Shown here one piece after another: positions 33,407 to 42,906 of a DNA stretch of 52,023 nucleotides. This DNA comes from Saprospiraceae bacterium (lineage in GTDB: Bacteria > Bacteroidota > Bacteroidia > Chitinophagales > Saprospiraceae). The DNA is taken from contig JAIXOO010000068.1 in assembly GCA_027486765.1 (NCBI GenBank), positions 1-52,023 of the forward strand. The letters run 5' to 3'. The position numbers were made by a program, and so were the translations under genes. Below the pieces are notes generated by a model. The model had not been told where the DNA came from. It searched no databases and saw only the letters and a program-made list of their open reading frames with translations. The stretch's first letter is position 1. Every line of letters starts with the position of its first letter.

Positions 33407-34530
33407 TTGCCCAACACCTTAATCCCCCCATAATTCACACTAGCCTTGATCATCGGGGCGTCGCTGTTGCCGACGTGGCCTTTGACGACGTGAGAAGTGG
33501 GCTTTTGTACCTCATAGGTGACATTCATGGCTTGAGGGTAACGCACACCAGCATAATTGGCGGCGGCATCGAGCTGGTAGCAACACAGATCGGGCAGCAC
33601 CTTCATGGTTACGTCGGTATAATTGGCTCTGACGGAAGCATTCGTGAGGCCCTTGGAAAAGGACACATTGCAACTGCCGTAGTTGAGATCGAGGTCCAGG
33701 CTTTTGGAAATCTCACCCATCGACACGGAATTGTACTGGCCGCTGATGTTGACACTACCTGCATTGGTGGCGGCAAACTTGCTGTACATCCCGGTGGCTT
33801 TCAGGCTTTTTATGGTACCCAAGCTGTAATTGTCATATTTCGCGGTAGTGGTCAGTGAATTGAGCTTGGGCGCGTTCAGGCCGGAGTAGGCGCTGTTTAC
33901 CGTTAGGTCATTCGCTTCGGTAACAGTGAGTTTGGAATAACTCAGGCCAACGTAAGCATTCTGCGCCTGTCCAATGGTGCCATTGCCATAAGCCAATTCA
34001 AAATTGGAGCCATCCCCCACCGATTCGGTTTTGAAATTGCCGTACTTGACCGATAGTTTGGCTTTGCCACTCACCGAAGCGAGGTATACATCGCCATAAC
34101 GTTGGTCTACCTGGAGGTTGATGGTCGCAGGAACATACACTTCGTAATTGATCTTGTAATCGGCTTTACCATCGTCCCAAAGCCAGGAACGGCGAATTTG
34201 CTCGATAGCAGTTTCGGCTTTTACATAATCGGCACCGTTGGAAAAATTAACGGTAATGGCATTAAAGACTTTTTGGGCATCTTCTTCCGAGCCTTCCTTA
34301 ACCACAATGGTGACGGCAATTTTGACTCGGTTTTTGTCCCAGGTTTTGACTTCAATTTTTCCATACTTGTTGCTCAAGTAAGTGGTGCCATTGGCCGAAA
34401 TGTCAAACTCTCGCTTGATGGTTTTGGTAAATTCGCCGGAGGTGGTGAAGCCACAAAGTGAACAGGCAATCATCGTACATACCAACAACATCGAGAGCGG
34501 TTTTTTTAAATCATAAGCTGACTTCCTCAT
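33403..34530 (-). CDS. DUF4097-like beta-helical protein at the end of a sigma/anti-sigma operon
   Basis: A 375-residue exported protein with an N-terminal membrane/signal segment (about 10-30, ending near a Cys-Gly). The mature part is a ladder of short strands with repeating G-x-Y/x-N-Y turns (NKYGKIEVKTWDKNRVKI, DQRYGDVYLASVSGKAKL, YGNFKTESV), as in DUF4097/DUF2807-type beta-solenoids. I start at the ATG at 34530, which overlaps the anti-sigma stop by 20 nt. Its place after a sigma factor and membrane anti-sigma suggests an envelope-associated target or sensor. Confidence 0.75.
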   Translation of the reverse strand: MRKSAYDLKKPLSMLLVCTMIACSLCGFTTSGEFTKTIKREFDISANGTTYLSNKYGKIEVKTWDKNRVKIAVTIVVKEGSEEDAQKVFNAITVNFSNGADYVKAETAIEQIRRSWLWDDGKADYKINYEVYVPATINLQVDQRYGDVYLASVSGKAKLSVKYGNFKTESVGDGSNFELAYGNGTIGQAQNAYVGLSYSKLTVTEANDLTVNSAYSGLNAPKLNSLTTTAKYDNYSLGTIKSLKATGMYSKFAATNAGSVNISGQYNSVSMGEISKSLDLDLNYGSCNVSFSKGLTNASVRANYTDVTMKVLPDLCCYQLDAAANYAGVRYPQAMNVTYEVQKPTSHVVKGHVGNSDAPMIKASVNYGGIKVLGN

Positions 34531-35065
34531 TGCTTGTGGTTTTTTTGGGTTGCGGTTTGGACGTCCGCATCTGCTCAAGAACGCGCTCCAGAATAGCGAC
34601 TTTGGTTTGATAGGTCTGGATCATGGTGGCAATAATTTCCTCCTCTTGCCCTTTGGGAGCTACACAGAGTTCTTCCTTCAGCTCCTCCATCACCTGGTCC
34701 ATTTTTTTCATGTCGGACATGAAAGTGCCATTGGGCTCATAACGAGCCAATTGCTGGACCTTGGTGCTGATTTGCTGGCGGTAGTATTGCTCCATTTCCA
34801 GGTATTCGGGGTTGACTTTTTCAATGATGGCTGCCGAATCCGCTTGTTGCCAGCGGGTTAAAAGGTTGCCACCAAAACCACCAACTACCAGAATGGCTGC
34901 CACTGCGGCAGCTACTTTAAAAAAGCGCTGGAAAGTGAGGGGTTGACTGACGGAGGGCTTATTCAGTGCCCGGTCAATGTCTGCCCACACCTTTAAACTG
35001 GGAATCGCGTCATCAAAAGCTTCGCGCTTGTCCAAAACAAAGTTTTCTAATTCATCTCGTTGCAT
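34511..35065 (-). CDS. Putative anti-sigma factor
   Basis: A 184-residue protein with a soluble N-terminal part (1-50, MQRDELENFVLDKREAFDDA), one membrane helix (about 51-68, VAAAVAAILVVGGFGG) and a coiled periplasmic part (about 75-165, QQISTKVQQLARYEP and MKKMDQVMEELKEEL). The topology is that of a membrane anti-sigma factor. It follows the sigma gene by 38 nt and overlaps the next gene. I start at the ATG at 35065, which gives the conserved-looking acidic opening. No ZAS zinc motif is seen. Confidence 0.75.
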   Translation of the reverse strand: MQRDELENFVLDKREAFDDAIPSLKVWADIDRALNKPSVSQPLTFQRFFKVAAAVAAILVVGGFGGNLLTRWQQADSAAIIEKVNPEYLEMEQYYRQQISTKVQQLARYEPNGTFMSDMKKMDQVMEELKEELCVAPKGQEEEIIATMIQTYQTKVAILERVLEQMRTSKPQPKKTTSNEEVSL

Positions 35066-35074
35066 AACAAAAAA

Positions 35075-35104
35075 AGGTTCGAAAGTTCCAGGTTCCAAGG
35101 TTCC
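35075..35104. repeat. Single arm of the GTTCCA-word repeat
   Basis: GGTTCGAAAGTTCCAGG-type words run for about 30 nt without a complementary arm nearby. It fills the space between the sigma and anti-sigma genes. Confidence 0.6.
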
Positions 35105-35709
35105 TAAGAACGTTTATACAATCCCAGACTCTGCTGGTTCAAAATGTCTCTCAGTCTTTGCTTCGCCCGGCTGTATTGTGATTTGGAGGTCGCCTCGCTG
35201 ATGCCAAGGACTTCTCCAATTTCCTGATGGTCGTAGCCCTCCAACATATAGAGGGAAAAAACCACCCGGTAGCCATCGGGCAATTCAAAAAGAGCTCGTT
35301 TTACGGCTTCTACACTTAGTCCTTCTGCCCCGGTATCCTGATGGCTATCATCCTGGATGTTGCCATGTTTGTCTTCCAGTTCGCTAAACTGCAAACGCCT
35401 CTTTTTAAGGGCATTGATGCAGTTGTTGATTACGATACGTTTGATCCAAGCGCCAATCGCTGACTCAAATTTAAAGGTATTCAACTTGGTAAACACGTCC
35501 AAAAATGCGTTTTGCAACACATCCTCTGCCTCAAATTCGTCCTTCACCATCCGCAAACAAACGTTGTACATCGACTTGGAATACAGCCTGTACAACTCGA
35601 ACTGCGATTGTCGGTCGCCTCGTTTACACTTTTCTACCAGGTCGCGGTGTGTGTTAACGTAATCCAATTTTACGATCTTATAGGTTTCAAGAGCTAGGTT
35701 TCCTCTCAT
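35104..35709 (-). CDS. ECF-type RNA polymerase sigma factor
   Basis: A 201-residue sigma factor. Region 2 shows LYSKSMYNVCLRMVKDEFEA, EDVLQNAFLDVF and WIKRIVINNCINALKK; region 4 shows LPDGYRVVFSLYMLEGYDHQ and EIGEVLGISEATSKSQYSRA. It is the first gene of the sigma, anti-sigma, beta-solenoid operon. I start at the ATG at 35709. It should be held by the membrane protein encoded next and released by an envelope signal. Upstream 47 nt show no consensus promoter, so it may depend on its own product. Confidence 0.92.
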   Translation of the reverse strand: MRGNLALETYKIVKLDYVNTHRDLVEKCKRGDRQSQFELYRLYSKSMYNVCLRMVKDEFEAEDVLQNAFLDVFTKLNTFKFESAIGAWIKRIVINNCINALKKRRLQFSELEDKHGNIQDDSHQDTGAEGLSVEAVKRALFELPDGYRVVFSLYMLEGYDHQEIGEVLGISEATSKSQYSRAKQRLRDILNQQSLGLYKRS

Positions 35710-35783
35710 TACTACAACTCCATTAGGTTTCCACTGATCTAAAGGGAAAGACAAGGAGTGTTAAAAAGGGTTGCACGTAAAAT

Positions 35784-35822
35784 AAAAAAAATTGGGTAGA
35801 AAAACTTCCTACCCATTTTTTT
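35784..35822 (-). terminator. Terminator downstream of the PhoD-type gene
   Basis: TGGGTAG (35793-35799) pairs with CTACCCA (35809-35815), flanked by an A-run (35784-35791) and a T-run (35816-35822). On the minus strand it lies 24 nt after the phosphatase stop. Confidence 0.8.
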
Positions 35823-35845
35823 GCCCAGATGAAGATTGGGTAGCT

Positions 35846-37909
35846 CTATTTTTTGATGATGACTTTTGCCGTAATGACCTCCTGATTTACCAGGATGTTA
35901 TAAAAATATTGACCTGCTGCCAAGGTCGAACCATCTAGTACAGTAGTATAAACACCTGGAATAGCTTTATCGTTGTACAATACTTTGATAAGTTTGCCAT
36001 CGGTACTGTACAAACTAATGTTCAATTGGGCTGCTTTTGCCAGGGAATAATGTAGAGTGTTGGTTTGGGCAAAAGGGTTGGGATAAAGCCCCAGTAAGCT
36101 AAAGTCAGAGGTCTTTAACTTCGTCCCCCGCAAAGAAGTAGCCAATGGCGGTTGTGCTGGTGCTGGTATATCGAGCTGTGCTTTATTGCTGCTCGCAAGG
36201 GCCGCTTTACGCAAATGGTTTTCAGTATTGCGGGTGTACCAGGCTTCTGCAAATTTCTCCGTATTGTTGGGGCTCAAAATTTCACTAAAATAGTAGTTGG
36301 CTTGTACACTATCGGGTTTGATATCCAGGATAAAATGACCATTTTGGATCAAATCAACAAACTTGAGGTGGGGGTTCGGGTTACCCAGGCTTATTCCGGG
36401 AAATGGAGCAATCGGGGTATTGATTTGTTTCTGTAACGTTTGAGCAGTAGTGAGGCTCGCCAGGTTTTCATCAAAATTGGCAGACGTAATACTAGGCGTC
36501 ATAAATTCAACAGCCAGTGACCCCTTTCCCGTAGCTGCGGTGTAGCTGGTGTCAGCGGTGTAATTGGGTATTTTGCCCAGGCCAGGGAAATCTAAAAAAC
36601 TTATGTTCGTGGGTTTTAAAGGTACATCGTAAGCAAAAGCACAATGAAAATCTCCAGTGAGCATCACGACATTGTTGATCTTATTTCGTTTTAAATGCTG
36701 CAAAATCTGTGCCCGCTCGGCCGGATAGCCATCCCAAATATCCAGGAATAAACCTTCCAGGTTATCGAAGGTAAAGGAGGGGTCATTGAGCCCAAATGCA
36801 GCCCAACCCACATTAAACTCTGCAAACATTACCTGTTGGCCAATCACTTTCCACCGTGCACTGGATTTTGACAGTTCAGAAAGCAACCATGCTTTTTGCG
36901 TCGCACCTAAAATGGTGCGATTGGTATCTTGTAATGCTGGGCTGGAGATGCTTTCAATTTGGAGTTCGCGGCCTTCTAAACGAGTATCCAGCATAAACAA
37001 ATCCATCAGGTTGCCATAGCTGAGTTTGCGGTAAACCGAACGTGTAGCGTTGTCCCGAATCGGCATCCATTCAAAATAGACCTGTTTTGCGGTGGCTTTG
37101 CGCTCGGCCCAATTACCTTCGTTGGCCTGGTGGTTTTGAGCACCATCCTTGTAAGAGTCGTTGGCACTTTCGTGATCGTCCCAAACGGTGATGAAGGGAT
37201 GTTGTTGGTGTATCCGGATCAAACTGGTATCCAATCGATACAAAGAGTACCGAGTACGGTAATCTTCTAGCGACAAGATTTCAGTTTTGGGTTGCAGGGT
37301 ACGCGTTTTTGCCAGCGTACTATCACCATAACTGCCTTGTCCATATTCATAAATGTAGTCACCAAGGTGAATGATTGCATCCAAATCCCGGCGCTCCGCA
37401 AGGCGTTGGTACACGTTGAAATAACCAGCCTGGTAGTTGGAACAAGTAACAACCCCAAATTTCAGATGATTCACCTGTGCCTCCATGGGCGTCGTTTTGG
37501 TTTTGCCTGTCAGAGAATTGCGGCCAAGCGCAGTAAATCCGTAATAGTAAGTAGTGCCCGCTTGTAAACCGGTAACGTCAACTTTAACGGTGAAGTCTCG
37601 TTCTGCATCCGTGGTTAAACGTCCATTGCGGACTATATTTTTTAAGGCCGGGTCGGTAGCAACTTTCCAGGTTACTTCGATGCCTGCCCGATCGGCAGAC
37701 TCCGGCGTGACCCGTGTCCAGATGATTACCCGATCTTGCAACGGATCGCCACTGGCTACCCCGTGAAAGAACGGCGCCCATTGTGGGTTGGCTGTATTCA
37801 ACTCAAAGCGGTTTTTTACATCTGCTCCGTGAAAAGGGTTGAGGCCGTTTTGCCCCCAAGCCAATTGGAGTGAAAAGCAAATCCAGAGTAAGAAAAAAAA
37901 TGGTCGCAT
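35846..37909 (-). CDS. PhoD-type alkaline phosphatase/phosphodiesterase with T9SS sorting domain
   Basis: A 687-residue secreted enzyme. A signal peptide (1-19) is followed by a PhoD N-terminal beta domain (FFHGVASGDPLQDRVIIWTR) and the catalytic domain with metal ligands in LKFGVVTCSNYQ, IIHLGDYIYEYGQG, TVWDDHESANDSYKDG and VMLTGDFHCAFAYD. The last 75 residues form a T9SS sorting domain (LLGLYPNPFAQTNTLHYSL ... GQYFYNILVN). It should release phosphate from organic phosphates at the cell surface. It is transcribed alone with its own terminator. The 199 nt upstream to 38109 show no clear promoter for it. Confidence 0.93.
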   Translation of the reverse strand: MRPFFFLLWICFSLQLAWGQNGLNPFHGADVKNRFELNTANPQWAPFFHGVASGDPLQDRVIIWTRVTPESADRAGIEVTWKVATDPALKNIVRNGRLTTDAERDFTVKVDVTGLQAGTTYYYGFTALGRNSLTGKTKTTPMEAQVNHLKFGVVTCSNYQAGYFNVYQRLAERRDLDAIIHLGDYIYEYGQGSYGDSTLAKTRTLQPKTEILSLEDYRTRYSLYRLDTSLIRIHQQHPFITVWDDHESANDSYKDGAQNHQANEGNWAERKATAKQVYFEWMPIRDNATRSVYRKLSYGNLMDLFMLDTRLEGRELQIESISSPALQDTNRTILGATQKAWLLSELSKSSARWKVIGQQVMFAEFNVGWAAFGLNDPSFTFDNLEGLFLDIWDGYPAERAQILQHLKRNKINNVVMLTGDFHCAFAYDVPLKPTNISFLDFPGLGKIPNYTADTSYTAATGKGSLAVEFMTPSITSANFDENLASLTTAQTLQKQINTPIAPFPGISLGNPNPHLKFVDLIQNGHFILDIKPDSVQANYYFSEILSPNNTEKFAEAWYTRNTENHLRKAALASSNKAQLDIPAPAQPPLATSLRGTKLKTSDFSLLGLYPNPFAQTNTLHYSLAKAAQLNISLYSTDGKLIKVLYNDKAIPGVYTTVLDGSTLAAGQYFYNILVNQEVITAKVIIKK

Positions 37910-38067
37910 GTTTATGGGTATTTTGTGTGTGATTCATTGGTCAAAAAAAAGAGCAGTAGATAAACTGCGGATAAAAATGGCATTAATTCTGTGTTTTGCA
38001 TTTAATCCTCCGTCTATTTAAATCCAATCAGAGTCTAAAAGCTAAGTTTATCCATCTGGGAGTGTGC

Positions 38068-38075
38068 TATTTTTG
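38068..38075 (+). promoter_or_regulatory. Candidate -7 box of the AIM24-like gene
   Basis: TATTTTTG is a full match to TAnnTTTG, 33 nt before the ATG. No TTG is seen at the -33 distance. Confidence 0.4.
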
Positions 38076-38108
38076 GATTAGGTATTCACCCAAAAAACAA
38101 AACTTCTT

Positions 38109-38903
38109 ATGAGCGCACACGACATCGATTACCACATCCACGGCGAAGAAATGCAGTTTGTGGAAATTGAACTCGATCCCATGGAAACCGTCATTGCTGA
38201 AGCGGGTAGCTTCATGATGATGGACGATGGCATTGAAATGGCCACTATTTTCGGTGATGGCAGCCAATCGGAGGGGTCAGGCCTTTTGGGAAAATTAATT
38301 TCGGCGGGAAAAAGGCTCATTACTGGTGAAAGCCTCTTTATGACAGCTTATACCCATGCTGGAGATGGCAAAAAACGGGCTTCTTTTGCAGCACCTTACC
38401 CTGGCAAAATCATTCCACTCGATTTGAGCCAACTGGAGGGTAAAATCATTTGCCAAAAGGACGCTTTTCTTTGTGCGGCCAAGGGTGTTTCGGTCGGCAT
38501 TGAGTTTTCCCAAAAACTGGGCCGAGGCTTTTTTGGCGGCGAAGGCTTCATCATGCAAAAACTGGAGGGTGATGGCATGGCCTTTGTACACGCTGGAGGT
38601 AGCATTATTGAAAAAAAACTAGAACTGGGCGAAGTGCTCAAAATAGATACGGGCTGTTTGGTGGCTTTCACCCGCGATGTGGATTACGACATTGAGATGG
38701 TACGCGGTGTGCGCAACATGATCTTTGGAGGGGAGGGCATTTTCTTGGCGCGTCTGGAAGGTCCGGGTACGGTTTGGATTCAGTCGCTGCCCTTCAGTCG
38801 CTTGGCCGATCGGGTGCTGCAAGCTTCGCGGCATTATGGCAAAGGTGGCAAGGATGAGGGCAGTATTTTGGGAACTTTGGGGAATTTGCTGGATGGGAAT
38901 TAA
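38109..38903 (+). CDS. TIGR00266/AIM24 family protein
   Basis: A 264-residue protein of the AIM24 (DUF124) family. Typical blocks are MQFVEIELDPMETVIAEAGSF, FMTAYTHAGDGKKRASFAAP, PGKIIPLDLSQ, ICQKDAFLCAAKGV, GEGFIMQKLEGDGMAFVHAG and the late VWIQSLPFSRLADRV. The fold is a triple-layered beta helix. No signal peptide is present. The molecular role of bacterial members is not known to me. It converges on the ABC exporter across a palindrome. Confidence 0.9.
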   Translation: MSAHDIDYHIHGEEMQFVEIELDPMETVIAEAGSFMMMDDGIEMATIFGDGSQSEGSGLLGKLISAGKRLITGESLFMTAYTHAGDGKKRASFAAPYPGKIIPLDLSQLEGKIICQKDAFLCAAKGVSVGIEFSQKLGRGFFGGEGFIMQKLEGDGMAFVHAGGSIIEKKLELGEVLKIDTGCLVAFTRDVDYDIEMVRGVRNMIFGGEGIFLARLEGPGTVWIQSLPFSRLADRVLQASRHYGKGGKDEGSILGTLGNLLDGN

Positions 38904-38933
38904 ACAAAATTTTCTAACCAAGTGCAAACACAA

Positions 38934-39040
38934 CTGAGGTGCCTATTAGGTGTCTAAGGTGTCTTAGGTGGTGAAAAAAAGAGAACTGAGAAGCATATTT
39001 CACCACCTAAGAAACCTTAGACACTCAAGGGGCACCTTAG
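38934..39040. repeat. Inverted repeat/terminator, AGGTGGTGAAA family copy 2
   Basis: Arms of 43 nt (38934-38976 and 38998-39040) pair with few mismatches around a 21-nt loop. The arm closely matches that at 14369-14466, including the inner TCTTAGGTGGTGAAA. It lies between convergent genes as the first copy does. Confidence 0.9.
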
Positions 39041-39060
39041 AATGTTATTCAACGGTATAC

Positions 39061-40854
39061 CTAAATCACCCCCGCCTGCTCCTGGTGCTTCCACATCTCC
39101 TGGAATACCGCGCTGTGCTCCCGCAAATACTCAAACGTACCTTCATCGACTACCCGTCCATTTTCCATCACGTAAACGTAGTCGAAGTGCACCAACAAGT
39201 GCAAGCGGTGCAGCGCCGATACAATCGCCTTATCCGAAAAGTCCTGAAACATGCGCTCGTAAATCAGCAATTCGGTTTTGGGATCCACGCTGCTCGTCGG
39301 CTCGTCCAACAAAATGATGTCGCTGTCTCTGGCCGCCAAGACTCCACGCGCCAGTGCCAGCCTTTGTTTTTGTCCACCCGAGAGGTTCACCCCTTTTTCG
39401 CGGATATTGGACTCCAAGCCCGAAGGCAACTGCTCCACTACATCCATAAAATGCGCCGTTTCACACACCTTCATCACTTCCTCTTTGCTAAAAGGTAAGC
39501 CCAGGGTGATGTTGTATTCGATGGTGTTTTCAAAAATTTCCGGCTCTTGTGGGAAGAGGGTGATGTAGTCGGAAAGCACGTCCAGTTTGTCGTAATTGTT
39601 GCCATCGGCAATCAACTGCAAACCTGACTTAGGCGGATACAAACCCCGCATCAGCGCCAGCAAGGTACTTTTACCACTGCCGCTTTCACCAATAAGCGCG
39701 ATCCGTTTGCCGCGTGCGATTTCGATGTTCAGGTCGTGCAACCCCGGGCGATACTGGCCTTCGACAGGTGTGCCGTCCAGTTCATGGATGTAGTTGAGCT
39801 GCTTGATTTGAATTTTTTGCCAGCGTTGGGGCAAGGGTGCGGCGGATTCGGGCAGGTGTTGCTTTTCGTAAGCATCAAAGATATTTTGGGCGGTTTGTAC
39901 ATCGGTGTGTTGAGTGACAACCTGATTGTATTGCCAGGCAATGTCGTGAAAAACACTGGTGAAGCGCTGGACATAACTCATCAAGGTGACGATACCGCCA
40001 ATGAGTAAAAGTTCACCCGGAACATAAGTTTGATAGATGTACCCCACGATGATGGTACAATATATAATGGCTACAATCCCATCAACGGTAAACCATTTTA
40101 GCTCGTTGATCATGATTTTGCGCCGGAATGGAGGAAAAATTTCGGCAACCCTTTGCATCAAACCACTTTCCATCCGCTTTTCCAGCCGCAAGGTGATGAC
40201 AGTAACTATATTGGAAAGGCTATCAAAAAGGTTTGCGGAAACGATATGCTCCCGTTCGTTTGTCTCCCGCTGGTATTTGATTAAAGGTTTATCAAATTTG
40301 AAAATGATGTAAATGGCGATCAACCCCAACAAAATTGCAATTGACCCAAATAAGGGCGAGAAATAGAGCATTGCTGCAAATGAAAAAATGAACTTGGTAA
40401 AAGCGTGAATGTACATGAAGCCGTTTTGAAAAAACTCTTTGAGCGCCTCATAAGCTTTGCGAACCCGGTTAATGGTGATCCCACTGTGGTTGTCCTGATG
40501 CCACTTTACCGTTAAATGCAGCACTTTGTGGTACATTTCTTGTAAAAAGTTTCGACTCAGGTTAAAGGCCATGCTTCGCTCCATAATCCGGGCAAAAAAA
40601 TGGAAGACCCATCCACTAAAATGCAAGACCAGATAAGCCCCAACGTAGAACCAAAGGGATTTGAACACATCGACACCTTTTCGCTGTATCTCATTGATGA
40701 ACCAGCCCCAAGCAATGGGCAAACAGGCCTCAATCAAATTGTTTAGCATAAACATGCTGTACACAACCAAATAACGCCAGCGTTCTTCACGAGCATATTT
40801 CCAGGCTGTAGTCAAAAGGGAGATATAGGGGTTGCGGGCAATGGACTTAAACAT
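39061..40854 (-). CDS. ABC transporter, fused membrane and ATPase domains (exporter type)
   Basis: A 597-residue half-transporter. Six membrane helices fill about residues 20-315. The ATPase domain carries Walker A LIGESGSGKST, Q-loop FPQEPEIF, signature LSGGQKQRLALARG and Walker B DIILLDEPTSSVD. It should work as a homodimer exporting a lipid, peptide or drug; the substrate is not evident. I start at the ATG at 40854, since the 36 residues further upstream (from 40962) are not hydrophobic or conserved-looking. It is divergent from groEL. Confidence 0.9.
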   Translation of the reverse strand: MFKSIARNPYISLLTTAWKYAREERWRYLVVYSMFMLNNLIEACLPIAWGWFINEIQRKGVDVFKSLWFYVGAYLVLHFSGWVFHFFARIMERSMAFNLSRNFLQEMYHKVLHLTVKWHQDNHSGITINRVRKAYEALKEFFQNGFMYIHAFTKFIFSFAAMLYFSPLFGSIAILLGLIAIYIIFKFDKPLIKYQRETNEREHIVSANLFDSLSNIVTVITLRLEKRMESGLMQRVAEIFPPFRRKIMINELKWFTVDGIVAIIYCTIIVGYIYQTYVPGELLLIGGIVTLMSYVQRFTSVFHDIAWQYNQVVTQHTDVQTAQNIFDAYEKQHLPESAAPLPQRWQKIQIKQLNYIHELDGTPVEGQYRPGLHDLNIEIARGKRIALIGESGSGKSTLLALMRGLYPPKSGLQLIADGNNYDKLDVLSDYITLFPQEPEIFENTIEYNITLGLPFSKEEVMKVCETAHFMDVVEQLPSGLESNIREKGVNLSGGQKQRLALARGVLAARDSDIILLDEPTSSVDPKTELLIYERMFQDFSDKAIVSALHRLHLLVHFDYVYVMENGRVVDEGTFEYLREHSAVFQEMWKHQEQAGVI

Positions 40855-41076
40855 AGTGGGAGTGATTTCGAGGCTGCAAAATAGGTAGCTTTCACCCGAA
40901 AGAACCCTCATTTTTTGGAAAAAGTTTCCTCCCGGCTGACATTCTACCTGCCAAAATGGCAAAGCAGCTGGTTATTCTGCGCTTGGCACAACCTTTGACT
41001 ACAGGAGGTGAGCCGCTGTAGCAGTACAGGGCTTCAATTCGCTTATTTCTTCCAGAAAAATAAAATCAAAACCATT

Positions 41077-42714
41077 ATGGCAGCAAAGGAAATTACCCTC
41101 AGCAATGCCGCTCAGGAAAAGCTCAAAAGAGGCATCGATAAACTCGCCAACGCAGTTAAAGTGACCCTCGGGCCCAAAGGCCGCAACGTGGTGATTGAAA
41201 AAAAATTCGGTGCACCCCAAGTCACTAAAGACGGGGTAACCGTAGCCAAAGAAATAGAGCTGGAAGACGCACTCGAAAACATGGGTGCCCAGATCATCAA
41301 AGAAGTAGCCTCCAAAACGGCCAATGCGGCAGGTGATGGGACTACAACTGCCACCGTTTTGGCACAAGCTCTGATCAATGCAGGTTTTAAATGTGTGACC
41401 TCCGGGGCCAACCCCATGGATCTCAAGCGGGGCATCGACAAAGCCGTCAAAGCCGCCGTTGCCCACCTCAAAGAGCAAGCCGAACAAGTAGGCGACGACT
41501 ACAATAAAATCAAACAAGTAGCCACTATTTCAGCCAACAACGACGAAGAAATTGGCGAACTGATTGCCGATGCCATGAAACGCGTCAGCAAAGACGGCGT
41601 CATCACCATCGAAGAAGCCAAAGGCACCGAAACTTTCGTGAAAGAAGTAAGTGGCATGCAATTCGACCGCGGCTACCTTTCGCCCTACTTTGTGACCGAC
41701 ACCGAGCACATGGTAGCCGAATACGATAATCCTTTTATCCTGATTCACGATAAAAAGATCTCCAACGTCAAGGACATCCTGCCGATTTTGGAAAAAACCT
41801 CTCAAATGGGCCGCCCATTGGTGATCATCGCCGAAGATGTGGATGGTTCAGCCCTGAGTACCCTGGTCGTCAACCGCCTGCGCTCAGTATTGAATGTAGT
41901 AGCGGTTAAAGCTCCTGGCTTTGGTGACCGCCGCAAGGCTATGCTGGAAGACATCGCCATCCTCACCGGGGGCACTGTGATCAGCGAGGAACAAGGTTAC
42001 ACCCTGGAAAATACCGACATCACCATGCTCGGCCAAGCCGAAAGGGTCACCGTGGATAAAGACAATACCACTGTTGTCAACGGCAAAGGTGCCGACGATG
42101 CAGTGAAAGGCCGGGTTGGTCAAATCCGCTCTCAAATCGAAATCACCACCTCCGACTACGACCGGGAAAAACTACAGGAACGTCTCGCTAAATTGGCAGG
42201 TGGGGTTGCAGTACTGCACATCGGTGCGGCTACTGAGATGGAAATGAAGGAGAAAAAAGACCGTGTAGACGACGCCCTGCACGCAACTCGTGCCGCCATC
42301 GAGGAAGGCATCGTAGCAGGTGGAGGGGTAGCACTGGTACGTGCCATCAAAGCACTTGTCAACCTCAAAGGTGTAAATGAAGACGAAAACATCGGAATCG
42401 ACATCGTGCGCAAAGCCCTGGAATCTCCTCTGCGCATCATTGTTGAAAATGCTGGTGTCGAAGGCTCAGTCGTACTGCAAAAAGTACTCAATGGCAAAAG
42501 CGGCTACGGCTTCAATGCCCGCACCGACGTATACGAAGACTTGATGGCCGCTGGGGTCATCGATCCCGCTAAGGTTACTCGCGTAGCCCTGGAAAATGCT
42601 GCATCGATCTCCGGTATGGTGCTGACCACTGAGGCTGCGATCAGCGACAAGCCTGAGAAGAAGAGTGCAGGCGGTGGCGGACACCACCATCACCACGATG
42701 ATTACGGCATGTAA
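41077..42714 (+). CDS. groEL: Chaperonin GroEL (Hsp60)
   Basis: A 545-residue chaperonin subunit. Blocks [49 protein letters not shown] and [13 protein letters not shown] are diagnostic, with the ATP-binding Asp in DGTTT. The C-terminus is unusual: after SAGGGG come five His and DDYGM, in place of the common GGM repeats. I start at the ATG at 41077; upstream in-frame codons to 41008 are not conserved. No groES gene lies immediately upstream, and no CIRCE-type repeat is seen in the leader. Confidence 0.97.
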   Translation: MAAKEITLSNAAQEKLKRGIDKLANAVKVTLGPKGRNVVIEKKFGAPQVTKDGVTVAKEIELEDALENMGAQIIKEVASKTANAAGDGTTTATVLAQALINAGFKCVTSGANPMDLKRGIDKAVKAAVAHLKEQAEQVGDDYNKIKQVATISANNDEEIGELIADAMKRVSKDGVITIEEAKGTETFVKEVSGMQFDRGYLSPYFVTDTEHMVAEYDNPFILIHDKKISNVKDILPILEKTSQMGRPLVIIAEDVDGSALSTLVVNRLRSVLNVVAVKAPGFGDRRKAMLEDIAILTGGTVISEEQGYTLENTDITMLGQAERVTVDKDNTTVVNGKGADDAVKGRVGQIRSQIEITTSDYDREKLQERLAKLAGGVAVLHIGAATEMEMKEKKDRVDDALHATRAAIEEGIVAGGGVALVRAIKALVNLKGVNEDENIGIDIVRKALESPLRIIVENAGVEGSVVLQKVLNGKSGYGFNARTDVYEDLMAAGVIDPAKVTRVALENAASISGMVLTTEAAISDKPEKKSAGGGGHHHHHDDYGM

Positions 42715-42728
42715 TTTTTAGTGTGAAG

Positions 42729-42810
42729 GAAAAAAAGAGGGCACCAAGAACACAAAGCAAAGCGTCGTCAACGTCTAGCTTGGTGTCCTTGGTGCCCTCT
42801 TTTTTTTTCC
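42729..42810 (+). terminator. Long palindromic terminator of groEL
   Basis: Arms of about 30 nt (42729-42758 and 42778-42810; core AAGAGGGCACCAAG) pair with a few mismatches around a 19-nt loop, and the plus-strand side ends in nine T. It starts 14 nt after the groEL stop. Confidence 0.85.
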
Positions 42811-42906
42811 TTTGTGGTAAAAAAGAATTCAAATACATAATACTATAAGTCTTGTTTATTTAATCTAAAAATATTATGTTTGAATTCTTTTTAAACCCTA
42901 CAAAAT

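Noticed and set aside
40855-41076. Possible groES gene or CIRCE heat-shock operator before groEL
   Set aside because: The space is too short for groES, and no TTAGCACTC-N9-GAGTGCTAA repeat is present.
42690-42710. Five consecutive His codons at the groEL end suggesting a cloning tag or vector sequence
   Set aside because: The codons vary, the residues continue into DDYGM, and native-looking intergenic sequence with a terminator follows. Nothing vector-like is present.
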